A stretch of DNA of 13,254 nt from Larix sibirica (Eukaryota; Streptophyta; Pinopsida; Pinales; Pinaceae). Below are positions 1 through 9,800 of this stretch, in pieces; the stretch's first letter is position 1; each line of letters opens with the position of its first letter. The notes below the pieces were generated by a model that did no database searches, was not told the origin of the DNA, and was given only the letters and a program-made list of their open reading frames with translations. Position numbers and translations under genes: made by a program. Location: contig NWUY0300052306.1 of the NCBI GenBank assembly GCA_004151065.3, positions 11,233-24,486 on the forward strand, given 5' to 3'.

Positions 1-244
1 AATTTTAAAAAATAAAAAATAAAAATAAAAGAAATTAAGATTTATTAAAATCTATAATAAATTAAAATAAGTTTATATTTGATTAAGTTATTTAAATTGA
101 ACATAACAAACATTTATTTTGTTTATATGATATTTTGATTGTAAATTGTTTTCAAATATTTTTTTTTTATAGTTTTGTTATTAATTTATTACATGAATTG
201 TGTTAAGTTATAATATTTGGCACACATACTTCATATTTAAGTTT
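1..244. other. AT-rich spacer, no gene
   Basis: Very AT-rich sequence with A and T runs and no open frame of note. Nothing in it resembles a gene or RNA. It leads into the first copy of the 1.1-kb repeat, and the exact boundary is not visible. Confidence 0.6.
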
Positions 245-1410
245 AATATTCTAAGTGTATTTTAGATAAATTCATGGAAATTAATTGGTTAGTGAGATGT
301 AAATTTAGAGATATTTTGTTTGGAATAATTACTCTTTTATTATCATTGGTGATGGTTTAGACTTGTTAAAACTAAGTTCTAGGGGTCATGCCTAAGGACA
401 AGTGGATAAGGATGGATATACCTACCATTTATCATTTATCATAGATGTTAAAGACAAAATAATATAAGTGAGATGTCACGGGGTTGGACATTTGAGTACA
501 AGATGGATGGGAACTCCTAATTATAAAAAGAAAGTACTGACATGAGTTAGGTGGAAGATAGTGGATGAGAAACAAAACAATGGCAAGACCAAGAAAAAAA
601 ATAGAGATCATATTCAACTACAAGATGTGAAAATATGGTATTTTTGTTTTTTATTAGTATATCAATCTATATGGATGAATAAGGGCATATGTGGACCATT
701 AGTCTTATGGATCGATCAGTTGTTTTTTTTTAGTTTTATATGCTTGTGTGTGTAGTGATCTATAGGGACCAGATGGAGATGTCAGTTCCCATCTAAGGTA
801 ATGGCTTGATTCAAAATAGGGTTGGACACATTAGATGAAGTTGGAGGGTAAATGATTGATAATTTAGATGTCCACTCAAAATGAGATGTTCAAAGCTTCA
901 AGCTAGAGATAAATAGAAGAATTGAGTGGGACATGATGTGGAGGGCTACAACAAGTAGAGATTTTATTTCCATAGTGTAATGCCTACTTATAATTATTTG
1001 TTGATGATGTACTTGAGTGAGAACTAACTTTCCATGGATAAATTGAGCATCTAGTGGTATGTAGATGATAAGGAGAATGCATAGAAGACTTCAAAATAAG
1101 CATATGAAAACAAATAAAGTATCTAGACATACCGTGTGGAAAGGACATACAAATTGCAAAGCAAGATTAGATTGCATGGTTGTTGTCATTTGTATTTTCT
1201 TCTTACACTTAAAAAGACATTTATATTGAAAATGTTCCCTTAAATAAATGATAGAGTAAATGCTAAGAGTTAATATATTTCCTAAAGAAAGGAAACATAA
1301 AATATCAAATAATTGTAAAATACACTTTACAATATGCCACTCTTTAATCTCCTTATTAACCCTTAAAAGTTATCAAGAACATAATCAAATAGGATTTTAT
1401 ATTAGATAAA
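245..1410. repeat. Dispersed 1.1-kb repeat, copy A
   Basis: This stretch aligns by eye, in the same orientation, with about 3160-4250. Shared landmarks in order are TTTAGAGATATTTTGTTTGG, GATGGATG(G/A)GAACTCCTAA, GGCAAGACCAAG or GACAAGACCAAGAC, TATCAATCTATATGGATGAA, AGTTCCCATCTAAGGTAAT, TATGTAGATGATAA with GAGAATGCATAGAAGA, and CAATATGCCACTC. Copy A carries roughly 200 bp (about 850-1050) that copy B lacks. Both copies are diverged and no coding frame survives. It could be an LTR of a decayed retrotransposon or a non-coding dispersed repeat. The ends are approximate because no TG...CA termini or target duplications are clear. Confidence 0.75.
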
Positions 1411-2018
1411 AAATTATCTATTTAATATATTGAATTAATAATAATAAATTTATATTTAATATAACTTTTATATTTTATAAATATAGTTTTGATAATAAAT
1501 ATTTCAAAACATTTAAAAAATATAATATTAATTCAAAAAAAACTTTTTTATAAAAAACAAAATATAATTAAATATTTTTATTCTAAATTATAGATTATAA
1601 TTTTATAATAAATATTGCAAAACATTTAATAATATAATATTGAGTATTCTTGTGATTGATGTATGCAGTTTTATATCTGAAGAACCATGGTATACCATAA
1701 GAATGATAACATGGCAATTTGTTTTCCATAAAATTTGTAAATCATATTTTAAAATATAGTTATAATAATAAATATTTAAAATTATTTTCACTAATATATT
1801 TTGTATTATGTATATAATTTAAAAGTAATATGGTTGAAATGACTCTTCTTATATCTAAACCAAAACAATCATCCAAACACATCATGAAACCATCTAAAAA
1901 TGATGTCAACTACATTTAATAACCTGCAAACTCCCAAACTCAGTTAGAGCAAACTACCTCATCAAATATAAAAAAGAAGAGGACTTTATACATAGTTATT
2001 GACAACTCGGCCCTATCT
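1411..2018. other. AT-rich spacer with short internal repeats
   Basis: There is no gene here. A unit of about 39 bp, ATAATAAATATT(T/G)CAAAACA plus an AT-rich tail, occurs at about 1492-1530 and again at 1606-1643, about 114 bp apart. The remainder is AT-rich low-complexity DNA grading into the RNase H relic on the minus strand. Confidence 0.55.
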
Positions 2019-2495
2019 CTAAAAGACCTGAATAAACCCATTTGAGATATAAACATTGTTCTTCACTTCTTCAAAAATTAGAACACCTTCCTCAATATCA
2101 ATAGCATTTTTTTGATAAAAGATTTGCTTTCTTGTTGAAATCCTAGTAAATATGACTGAAATGGATCCCCAAGAGTTTATCTTGAATATGCCTAATCCTA
2201 TCTTGCCACCAAATCAATTGTGCAGCCTGTAAATTTGACTTTTGATTAATCCATCTAGTGATTACCTTAGAATCCCCAACAACCTGTAAATGAAGAATAC
2301 TTCCAACAACCTGTAAATGAAGAATACTTTTGGAAGGAGAAAAATACACCAATTTCATAAAGTTATGAGTTCATCCCTAATATTAGTTCGTGTACCAATT
2401 CTCAACTTTAAATTGAAAAAATGAACTTCAAAGAGAACAACTATAACTATAAAAACTCCACACTTACCCAAAACACCTTGTGAAGCTCCAAATAT
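2019..2495 (-). pseudogene. Decayed retroelement RNase H domain
   Basis: Read on the minus strand, this holds the landmarks of a plant retroelement RNase H domain (RVT_3 type) in order. They are IFGASQG (normally FDGAS.GNPG), RTNIRDELITL with the conserved Glu, LQVVGDSKVITRWIN with the conserved Asp, FSHIY, and DFNKKANLLSKK where Asp is normally expected in the N..AD motif. The gene is dead. The first catalytic Asp position reads Gly. There are in-frame stops at 2355-2357 and 2143-2145. The frame shifts near 2330 and again around the seven-T run (2107-2113). A 27-bp tandem duplication repeats SILHLQVVG. A plausible native stop is at 2019-2021. The domain type fits plant LINEs or the extra RNase H of Tat-lineage Ty3 elements, and I cannot decide between them. 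Confidence 0.75.
2276..2329. repeat. 27-bp perfect tandem duplication
   Basis: Two identical 27-bp units, CCAACAACCTGTAAATGAAG plus AATACTT, lie head to tail at 2276-2302 and 2303-2329. The duplication falls inside the RNase H relic just before its GDS motif and keeps the frame (nine extra codons). It therefore probably arose by slippage or unequal repair, either before or after the gene died. Confidence 0.9.
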
Positions 2496-2669
2496 CCAAT
2501 AAAAACATCATCAATAATGAAATTTTTTTTATAACATCTTATACATTGCATTATGATGTTTTTTTTAATATTTAATTAATATATTCTATTAAATATATGT
2601 TATGGTTAGTTGTTTTTTATTATAAACTTAATATTTACTATAAAAAAAATTATATAACACAAATATATT

Positions 2670-2698
2670 AATAAATAAAGATTNAATAAATAAAGATT
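2670..2698. repeat. Identical 14-mers flanking a single N
   Basis: AATAAATAAAGATT occurs at 2670-2683 and again at 2685-2698, separated only by the N at 2684. A lone N between two identical sequences is what a contig join with an unmerged overlap would leave. The second copy may therefore be an artefact rather than real DNA. Confidence 0.8.
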
Positions 2699-3023
2699 TC
2701 ATAATTTAAAAAATAAATAATTGCATTGTATTCTTTAATGATTAATGTAATAATGTTTTTGTTATATTTTATATAATGTATTGTTAATTAATAATAATTT
2801 TGAAAAAGATAATGTTTTTTCTTTTAATTTAGTAGTTTTGAAGCTTGTAAAATAATAAAATTGTGATAATTAATAATTATTAGAAATTATTAAAAATTAA
2901 TAGAATAAGAAAATATTTAATAAAATTAATGTTACTAGATAATATGTAGTCACGATATATTTTAGTGGTTTTTTTCTCTATACTCAATTTCCTACCAATA
3001 CTTCTCTTATGTGATTTTTCATT

Positions 3024-3141
3024 GTTTATATTAAAAGTGTTATGATTGTTTCTATATTATATGGATTGTTATTAAGTTAATTTTTGATAGTTTATATTAA
3101 AAGTGTTATGATTGTTTTATTATATGGATTGTTAAGTTAAA
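3024..3141. repeat. Tandem duplication, about 66 and 52 bp
   Basis: GTTTATATTAAAAGTGTTAT with following GATTGTTT...ATTATATGGATTGTT...AAGTTAA occurs at 3024-3089 and 3090-3141. The second unit is slightly shortened. The sequence is AT-rich and non-coding. Confidence 0.85.
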
Positions 3142-3367
3142 TATATGATTGGACAAATATATCTTATTTCAAGTCTGAGGTGTAGTGTAATGAACTCATA
3201 AAAATTAATTCACTAATGAGAATAGTTTAGAGATATTTTGTTTGGACTACTCTTTTTTATTACTAATACGGGTTTATATTTAATAAATATAAGTCTAAAG
3301 GGCGTGAGTAATGAAAAAGGGATAAAGATGGGCATGGTTACCATTTGTCCTATATGTTTAAGACAAA

Positions 3368-3513
3368 GGTATAAGATGGTGTTATGGGCTAGATGTTTGA
3401 GTAAAAGATGGATGAGAATTTCTAAGTATAAAAAGACATAGGTGTAAGATGATGTTATGGGTTCGATGTTTGAGTAAAAGATGGATGAGAACTCCTAAGT
3501 ATAAAAAGAAGTA
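3368..3513. repeat. 73-bp tandem duplication in repeat copy B
   Basis: Units at 3368-3440 and 3441-3513 share GGT(A/G)TAAGATG(G/A)TGTTATGG, GATGTTTGAGTAAAAGATGG and CTAAGTATAAAAAGA, with only a few mismatches. Copy A has a single equivalent unit (about 450-530), so the duplication happened after the two repeats separated. Confidence 0.9.
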
Positions 3514-3830
3514 TCAACATGAAACAAGTGGAATATAGTGGGTTAGCAACTTAATGATGACAAGACCAAGACAAAAGTAAAGATGATGTTAAGATGGAAG
3601 ATGGGAAAATACAATATTTTATTATTAGTATTAGTATTAGTATACCAATCTATATGAATGAATAAAAAAAGTGTAGACTTATGAACGGATATGAGTGAGT
3701 AGTTTTATTTTTTAGTTTTGTATTCCTGTATGTATAATGATTTATAAAGGTTAGATGAAGATGATAGTTCCCATCTAAGGTAATAGCTTGTTACATAATA
3801 AGGTTCAATCACACTAGATGAAGTTTAGAG

Positions 3831-3898
3831 GGTAAGTCTTGGATTGTGGCATGTAGATGATAATGGTAAGCCTTGGATTGTGGTATGTAGATGATAAA
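3831..3898. repeat. 34-bp tandem duplication in repeat copy B
   Basis: GGTAAG(T/C)CTTGGATTGTGG followed by (C/T)ATGTAGATGATAA occurs at 3831-3864 and 3865-3898. It sits where copy A instead carries its extra stretch of about 200 bp, so this point of the repeat has been unstable in both copies. Confidence 0.9.
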
Positions 3899-4250
3899 GA
3901 GAATGCATAGAAGATTCAAAGACAAACAACTAAAACAAATAAAGGTGTGGACACACCATGTGGAAATGACATATAAAGTGGAGCGGAAGCAACTCAAAAT
4001 TAGATTAGATAATATTGTTGTTGTTATTTGAGTTTTATTTCTACACCTAAGAAGACATGTATATATCCAAGTTGTCTCCTTAAATAGAGGATAGATCATG
4101 CTAATAATTCACATGTTTTTGAAAGAAAGAGAAAATCAAGCCTAAAAAGGTTAGAAGATAGCAAAAGAGGCTTGTACAATATGCTACCCCTTATGCCCAT
4201 GCTAGACCTTGGAGTTCATTATGAACATGATTTTATATAGGATAATAGGC

Positions 4251-4524
4251 TAAGGGCCAAATATTAGAAAATAAATTTGATAGGAGATTAGGTTAAAAGG
4301 AAAGGATGCTAGATTAGATAATGAAAAAAGAAGACAAATAAACATAGTTAAGTAAGCAATTTTTAAGATTTTTAAAACAAGTTTTTGAAGATACAAATTG
4401 GCTAAGGATGGGCAATCAAATACTTGTTTAAATGCAAATTAATTACATTTTAAAGACTATGAATAGAATGCCATATCCACACGATCGAGTTTTACTATTA
4501 ATTTTGACCTTGTGAATATTTACT
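4251..4524. other. Intergenic, no gene seen
   Basis: AT-rich sequence with A-rich purine stretches and no open frame of interest. It follows directly after copy B of the 1.1-kb repeat and before a run of short tandem repeats. Confidence 0.5.
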
Positions 4525-4612
4525 GTAAGTTAGCTATTAGGTGTGATCTTTGATTTATTGTAAGCTAGCTATTAGGTGTGATGTTTTATTTAGCTATTAG
4601 GTATGATTTTTT
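4525..4612. repeat. Three copies of TAGCTATTAGGTGTGAT
   Basis: The 17-mer TAGCTATTAGG(T)(G/A)TGAT starts at 4531, 4566 and 4591. The first two copies are also preceded by TGTAAG(T/C). The spacing of 35 and 25 bp is irregular, so this is a partly decayed tandem array. Similar reiterated short motifs occur near the ends of some plant LTRs, but nothing here proves that. Confidence 0.8.
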
Positions 4613-4852
4613 ATGTACAAGATGAAGTTGACTCTTGCATGTAATATATTAATTGCTTTGAGAGCAAATAAGAATAAAGACCATTTATATTTTATTATGA
4701 AAGTTGATCATTTTCATGAATAGGTGAATATTTTTAATGTAAAGTTGGTAAGTACTTCATTTATGTAGCAAATTTTTTGAAGGCTTTTTCATAAGCTTTT
4801 TAAGGATTTTATGCCCTTCTTATGGGACGGAACTTAATTGATGGGACCAATT

Positions 4853-5350
4853 ATGTACTTTAAAGAAGGCCCAAAAAAAAGCATTAGTTGAAAGGTTTTT
4901 CTCCTAGTAAAGCTCTCTTGTTTAGTAACAAGATAATTTTATCTAAATTAACATTCCCAATTAAATATAACTTTATGCCAACTATGTACTTTAAGGAAGA
5001 CCCAAAACAAAGCACTAAATTTATCTAAATTAACATTCCCAGTTAAATCTAACTTTATGCCAACTATGTACTTTAAGGAAGACCCAAAACAAAACACTAG
5101 CTAAAAGGTTTTGATCTTAGTAAAGCTCCCTTGTTTTGGAACAAGGCAAATTCATCTAAATTAACATTCCCAATTAAATTCAAATTTATACAAAGGTTAT
5201 AATTATTGGAAAATAACACAAATTCATCTAAATTAACATTTTCAATTAAACCCAACTTTAAGCTAGGGTATAATTATTGGAAAATAACACAAACTATCTA
5301 AATTAACATTCCCACAATTAAACCCAATTTTATGCTAAAGTTACAATTAT
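4853..5350. repeat. Complex nested tandem repeat array
   Basis: ATCTAAATTAACATT(C/T)(C/T)C plus AATTAAA occurs five times, starting at 4941, 5023, 5154, 5226 and 5296. A second module, TATGTACTTTAA(A/G)GAAG(G/A)CC with AAAGGTTTT and TAGTAAAGCTC, is repeated at about 4853 and 5065, and its first part occurs again near 4984. The last units (about 5198-5345) form a cleaner array of about 71 bp containing ATAATTATTGGAAAATAACAC. All copies are in the same orientation and I see no coding potential. The pattern suggests repeated unequal exchange within a mobile-element remnant. Confidence 0.8.
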
Positions 5351-6559
5351 TGCATATTAAATTTTTGGTGTTATTATAAAATGAAATTTGAGGGTAGAAA
5401 TTTTGTGAACAAATATAATTGTAAATCTCTTCTCAATTACCACCCACCATTTAGACCTTGTATTGAGAATCTCAAAATTGTAAAGCTCTTTGACTTATTA
5501 TATATTAATATTTTTAATTTTTTTTTTTAAAATCAAAATTACGAAACCCTGATATTTAAAAATCAAAGGATAACCAGAATCCAAGGAGGCAACCATTGTC
5601 CTCCCAACCAACCCTGCTCTCCTCGTAGACATTTTGAGTGCTATGCTATTATCACATTCATTGAAGTTCAAGTGGGCATGGCATTGACAGTACAATCCGA
5701 CATTCATGCAAATGCAGGCATAGGGGTATTGAGATGTACAATCCGACATAGAGAAGTACAATCCGACATTCAAATGCAGGCTCCATTCTACATGCGCGCG
5801 AGCACGCAAATCCCTATAAAGATTTATCAATATGGTCGAACAATAAAATAAAATATTTATAATTAATTTGAATTTAGGATTTTGGAGGAGTAAACGAATC
5901 TTTCAATCTTATCATTTTCATTCAATTCCAAGGCTCCTCTGTAATATTTATATTATTATTTGATTTGTCACGCTAATTCAATCTCTTGGATCATGTGGAG
6001 ACGAGGACAATCTGCCACGCGCCGCCTACAACAAATAATTGAATGGTTAAAAAACACGACATTTGCTGTTAGGTCGTCATCGTCTATCCATTGCACCGCG
6101 TTTTGTCGTTATCGCTGCAAGAGATTCTTTGATAATTTATTCAGCAAAACCATAGTCTAAGTTCAAGAAACTTGAAAATAAATACTATTTGAGTTGGATG
6201 ATTCTTGCAAAAGATAGATTCTTGCAATATTTATATATACATTCACGACAATAAAGAACATGAAGCAGTTTGGGCAGTGTCAGGCTTATGGCAGAAGACG
6301 CGGTTAATAAAAATAATTGAAAGATTCTTTACAACAAGTGGTAAATTCTTGATGACACGACGGTGCAACACAGCTGGATTTTGTTTTGGGTTCATAATGA
6401 AGGCAATGAGATTACAGAAGAGAAATATGAGAGGCCTACCAGTTATCTGTCTATACACTTCACAGATAGATAAAGTCAGAGGCCCATATGCCCCCTGCGC
6501 CACTTATACAATATCGATTTTGTCGATTGCAGCCGAAACGACCTTTCACACTATCAGGC
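5351..6559. other. Intergenic stretch, no convincing gene
   Basis: This stretch contains several short open frames on both strands, none with a recognisable domain. Composition becomes less AT-rich from about 5560. There is a short triplicated motif at 5690-5770 and GC-richer sequence near 5990-6120. The right part lies downstream of the transcription factor gene. The motif AATAAA on the minus strand at 6560-6565 could be a distal polyadenylation signal for that gene. Confidence 0.45.
5690..5770. repeat. Triplicated GTACAATCCGACAT motif
   Basis: GTACAATCCGACAT occurs at 5690-5703, 5736-5749 and 5756-5769. The first and third copies are followed by TC and then a shared CAAATGCAGGC. This is a short direct repeat in otherwise unique-looking sequence, with no function apparent. 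Confidence 0.85.
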
Positions 6560-6573
6560 TTTATTCCACAAAT

Positions 6574-6590
6574 CAATAAATAAATAAATA
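6574..6590. repeat. AAAT tetranucleotide microsatellite
   Basis: About four units of AATA/TAAA form a simple repeat downstream of the transcription factor gene, immediately next to the distal AATAAA candidate. Confidence 0.8.
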
Positions 6591-6645
6591 TATTGCTAAC
6601 CAAAAAAACTACTTCCTACGGTCCCTGCAACAATGGCAGCGCACA

Positions 6646-6651
6646 TTTATT
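6646..6651 (-). terminator. Candidate polyadenylation signal AATAAA
   Basis: On the minus strand CCTAATAAATG lies about 160 bases after the predicted TAA stop at 6809-6811. Two TGTACC/TGTA motifs, of the kind seen upstream of plant poly(A) sites, lie between (plus-strand GGTACATATGGTACA at 6741-6755). The spacing suits a plant 3' UTR. A second AATAAA further on (6560-6565) is an alternative. Confidence 0.55.
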
Positions 6652-6808
6652 AGGGTTATTTGCTTGATAACAATAAACATGAAATTCTTTCTTGGCCATG
6701 ATCTCATCTCATCCCAACCATAACCTAAACCTCTGATAATGGTACATATGGTACACAAGCTCAGTCTGCTGCCGCTGGTGATGATAACTTATAATCTGAG
6801 ATGGTGGT

Positions 6809-9800
6809 TTATGCTTTAGAGGTTTTGAACTCAGGAGCTTCGGATGTAGCGAGACGGTGAACCATGGCCATGAAGGAACTGGCAGCGGTGGCGGCGGCCG
6901 AAGTGCTCGTTCGGCTCTCGTGAACAAACTCAGCAAACGGCAGATGATCGACCACTGTCGTTGGCTGCCTGTCGTGAGAAGTAGGGTTTATACTAGTAAT
7001 AGGAATAATATTATGATGCTCTTGCTCGCTGTTATTGTCGCTGTCGTCTTCTTCTGCCTCCATTTTATCATCATCGTAATCGTCTACAACGGACTGCTGT
7101 TGGTGCTGCGATGCCGACTGCATGTCGTCCATGTCCATCACGTCCATCACAAGGCCTTCTGGCTTCAATACATGAGATTTAAAATCATTAGAATTAAATG
7201 CTTTGAAGATGTTCAAAGATTGCAAAAATTATTTGGATTCTGTGGCGCCATCTTTACCTTCTTCAGAGCTCGCTGATCGGCGCCGGTTCCACTCTCCGGG
7301 CTTGCAAAGAACGTTGCCTGCATTGCTACGCTGCTCGAAGGAATCGCTGGACCATTATTATTAGGGTTTGACTTGTTGTTCTTGACGTCCGATGACGATC
7401 CTGGAGGCGGCATAATGACCAGGATGTCGTCTGGACCTTGGCGCTCGGTTCTGTCGCCATTGTTGTTGCTTCCACTGGGTAATTGCTCGATGCAGGCGTC
7501 GTCCTGGTTCATGTGCTCTTGCTTGCTTGCACTACCGAAGATCTTTTTCTTGTATAATTGCTCCAGCTGGTGGAAATAAGGGCAAGTCTTTGCATCTTCC
7601 GGCCGTTTCTTGTTGCTTTCTTTAACTTTCTTGTAATACTTGTTGATATTTTCCCATTTCTCTTTGCATCTCTTGGCGCTGCGGCTGTGGCCGAGGCGGG
7701 CCATTCCAGCGGAGATTTCTTCCCACAGGGGGCCTTTGGGCCCGGCGTCTTGGTACCTGGGCTCCATTCCGGTTCTCAGCTTTATCAGTGCATGAACTTC
7801 AGGTTTGGGCCACCTGCTGCTGTTAGGATCAAAGGTCAATTCCGTTTGGTCTACATTGACATCTTGAGTAGTTTCCCGCTGATGATGAGTAACAACAACA
7901 TCCCGGACCGGATGCGTTTCGTGAGTCGGCAATGGCACAGTATTATTGATAGTCGTTGTCGACTGTGCCACAGGCGCCATTACAGGAACCTGGAAAGTCT
8001 GGCCTGTAATTTTCTGAAAGAATGCAATAAATGCGGTGTCTCTGGAAGCCGCAAGGGCTCGTTCCTGGGCCATAATTTCATGTTCTCTGTTCAAACGCGC
8101 CATCTCTTGCCTTTTCCAAGCCTCCTCGCGGATCATTCTGTCTTGCTCGCGTTTCTCTATAGTTTCTAGAAACTTCTGCTGCATATTCTCCTGCCTCTCC
8201 ATTACTTGCTTTATCAATTGCTCGAAGAACAGCATCATTTTCTCTGTGGTGCTGGAACCCCGTTTTCTTTTCCGGCTGTCCGTCTGTTCATCATACTCCT
8301 CATCCTCGGACGATTCGGAGGAGAAACTTAAATTACCGGCACTATAATCTGCGCTCTGCTTCAATAGGACGGGATTAGTAGCGGCGCCACTGTTTCTGTT
8401 CAATTCCCCGGCACTGGCACTGGCACTGGCACCGGCAGTATTATTATTGGTGAGCACAGTAGGAGCTGGAGGCTGTGGCCTGACTGGTGCTCCGGCCCCG
8501 CTGCTCAGTGCATGGCTATGATTGTTTCTTGCATTATTAGTGTTATTGCCAATGCTGCTGCTGTTGTGAAGATTATTATTATTGTTGTTGCTGTTATGAT
8601 GATTATGGAGAGCTTCCAGCTGGCTGAAGAATCTATAGCTTTTGCCGTCTTGCCGACCAGCTCTTCCATCTTTGGTTCGCTTATAATACTTCTGAACATT
8701 TTCGAACTTTTCTTTGCATTTCTTGCCACTTCTCTGATAACCTAGGTCTGCCAGCTTCCTGAACAGATTCAATAATGTTAGAAGGTCAGCAGATATGTCA
8801 CAATTAAATATCCCTGTCCGCATCCTATACTTAGCCTCATCATATCTATAAGATACAGAATCACATCATTATCTACGCTTCATTTATACTTAAATAGCTC
8901 TCAATATAGCCATAGAAAGCAGATTCAATTCAGATCAAACTTAAATTTCTCTCTGCGAGATTCAATTCAAGTAAATTGAAGTAAACAAGAACCAATCTTT
9001 TGAGATTCAGAAAATTGAAGTTGCGGGTTGATCCGTATGTTAGACAGGAATAAATGGGAAAATTTTGAAGATTTAAGTTTACAAACAAAAGTACGAAAAC
9101 TTTGAAGAACAATACGTACAGAATTTTTGTAATCCGAGCCTCAAATTGGAGAGAACAATCTGAGCAATCATTGAGATTAAGAAATTGAAGAATTTTCACT
9201 TTGATCCGTATGTTAGACAGGAGTAAATGAAAAAAAAAAAACGAAGCTTTAAATTTAAGCAGGAATAAATGTAAAAATTTATCAAAAAAAGGAACAAGTT
9301 AAAAGATTTTATTACTGGATAGGTTAGGTTAAAGGAAATTGAGCTGGAATTCATCTCGCAGGCTAGGTTATAGGAAATTGAGCTGGAATTCAACTAAAGG
9401 AAACACGTTATAGTGATAATGGAGTCGTGACAAAGCTTATTAAAGTTCGATTTCAGTACAGGTGCGGGAAACGACTTATCAATTACACTATTGTGTTGAA
9501 ATTGACTTTAATTCCACTGTCTGTGTTAATGGAGCCACAGATCGGGGCAGCTAAAGATTGCTCAGAATTCTATTGGTTCTATACCTTGATCTTTGTCGCT
9601 CCGTGCTGGAATATTAAAGGTTCTATGCCGTTAAAAATTGTTGTATAAAATGTAGTCTGATTTGGCTTCAAAGAAAATTTTGTATTGGCCTTTTTTTTCC
9701 GGGTAGATTCAGAGAAAAAGGATATGGAAAGTCTGGAATGGTTTATCCCTCTTAATAACCTGCTTTGAAAGAACAATTAGACAGTAACTGTGTTTTTTAA

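Larger units (their letters stand above)
2496..3160. other. AT-rich spacer with an assembly ambiguity
   Basis: There is no gene in this strongly AT-rich stretch. It holds the only ambiguous base of the window (N at 2684) and a local tandem duplication at 3024-3141. It separates the RNase H relic from copy B of the 1.1-kb repeat. Confidence 0.55.
3160..4250. repeat. Dispersed 1.1-kb repeat, copy B
   Basis: Second direct copy of the repeat at about 245-1410, sharing the same ordered landmarks (for example AGAGATATTTTGTTTGG near 3230 and AGTTCCCATCTAAGGTAAT near 3765). It lacks the roughly 200 bp present in copy A. It has gained two internal tandem duplications of its own, of 73 bp and 34 bp. 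No coding frame survives. The two copies are about 2.9 kb apart start to start and enclose the RNase H relic, which allows an LTR pair as one explanation. Confidence 0.75.

Noticed and set aside
5498-5830. A 110-codon minus-strand frame.
   Set aside because: It runs through the triplicated 14-mer, has a composition that looks random and resembles no family I know.
6205-6579. A 124-codon plus-strand frame overlapping an 86-codon minus-strand frame.
   Set aside because: The plus frame starts at TTG rather than ATG. Neither frame has a domain, and the region lies just past the 3' end of the trihelix gene.
7120-7140. GATGGACATGGAC shared between exon 3 (minus strand) and 10814-10826 (plus strand), as an inverted repeat.
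   Set aside because: It is thirteen bases of low-complexity ATGGAC-type sequence 3.7 kb apart, and chance is likely.
7201-7257. A 57-base alternative for intron 2, using the acceptor ending at 7201.
   Set aside because: It is shorter than plant introns usually are, and the spliced frame hits a stop after eleven codons.
7558-8169. A 203-codon plus-strand frame.
   Set aside because: It is antisense to the well-supported second exon of the trihelix gene and has no domain of its own.
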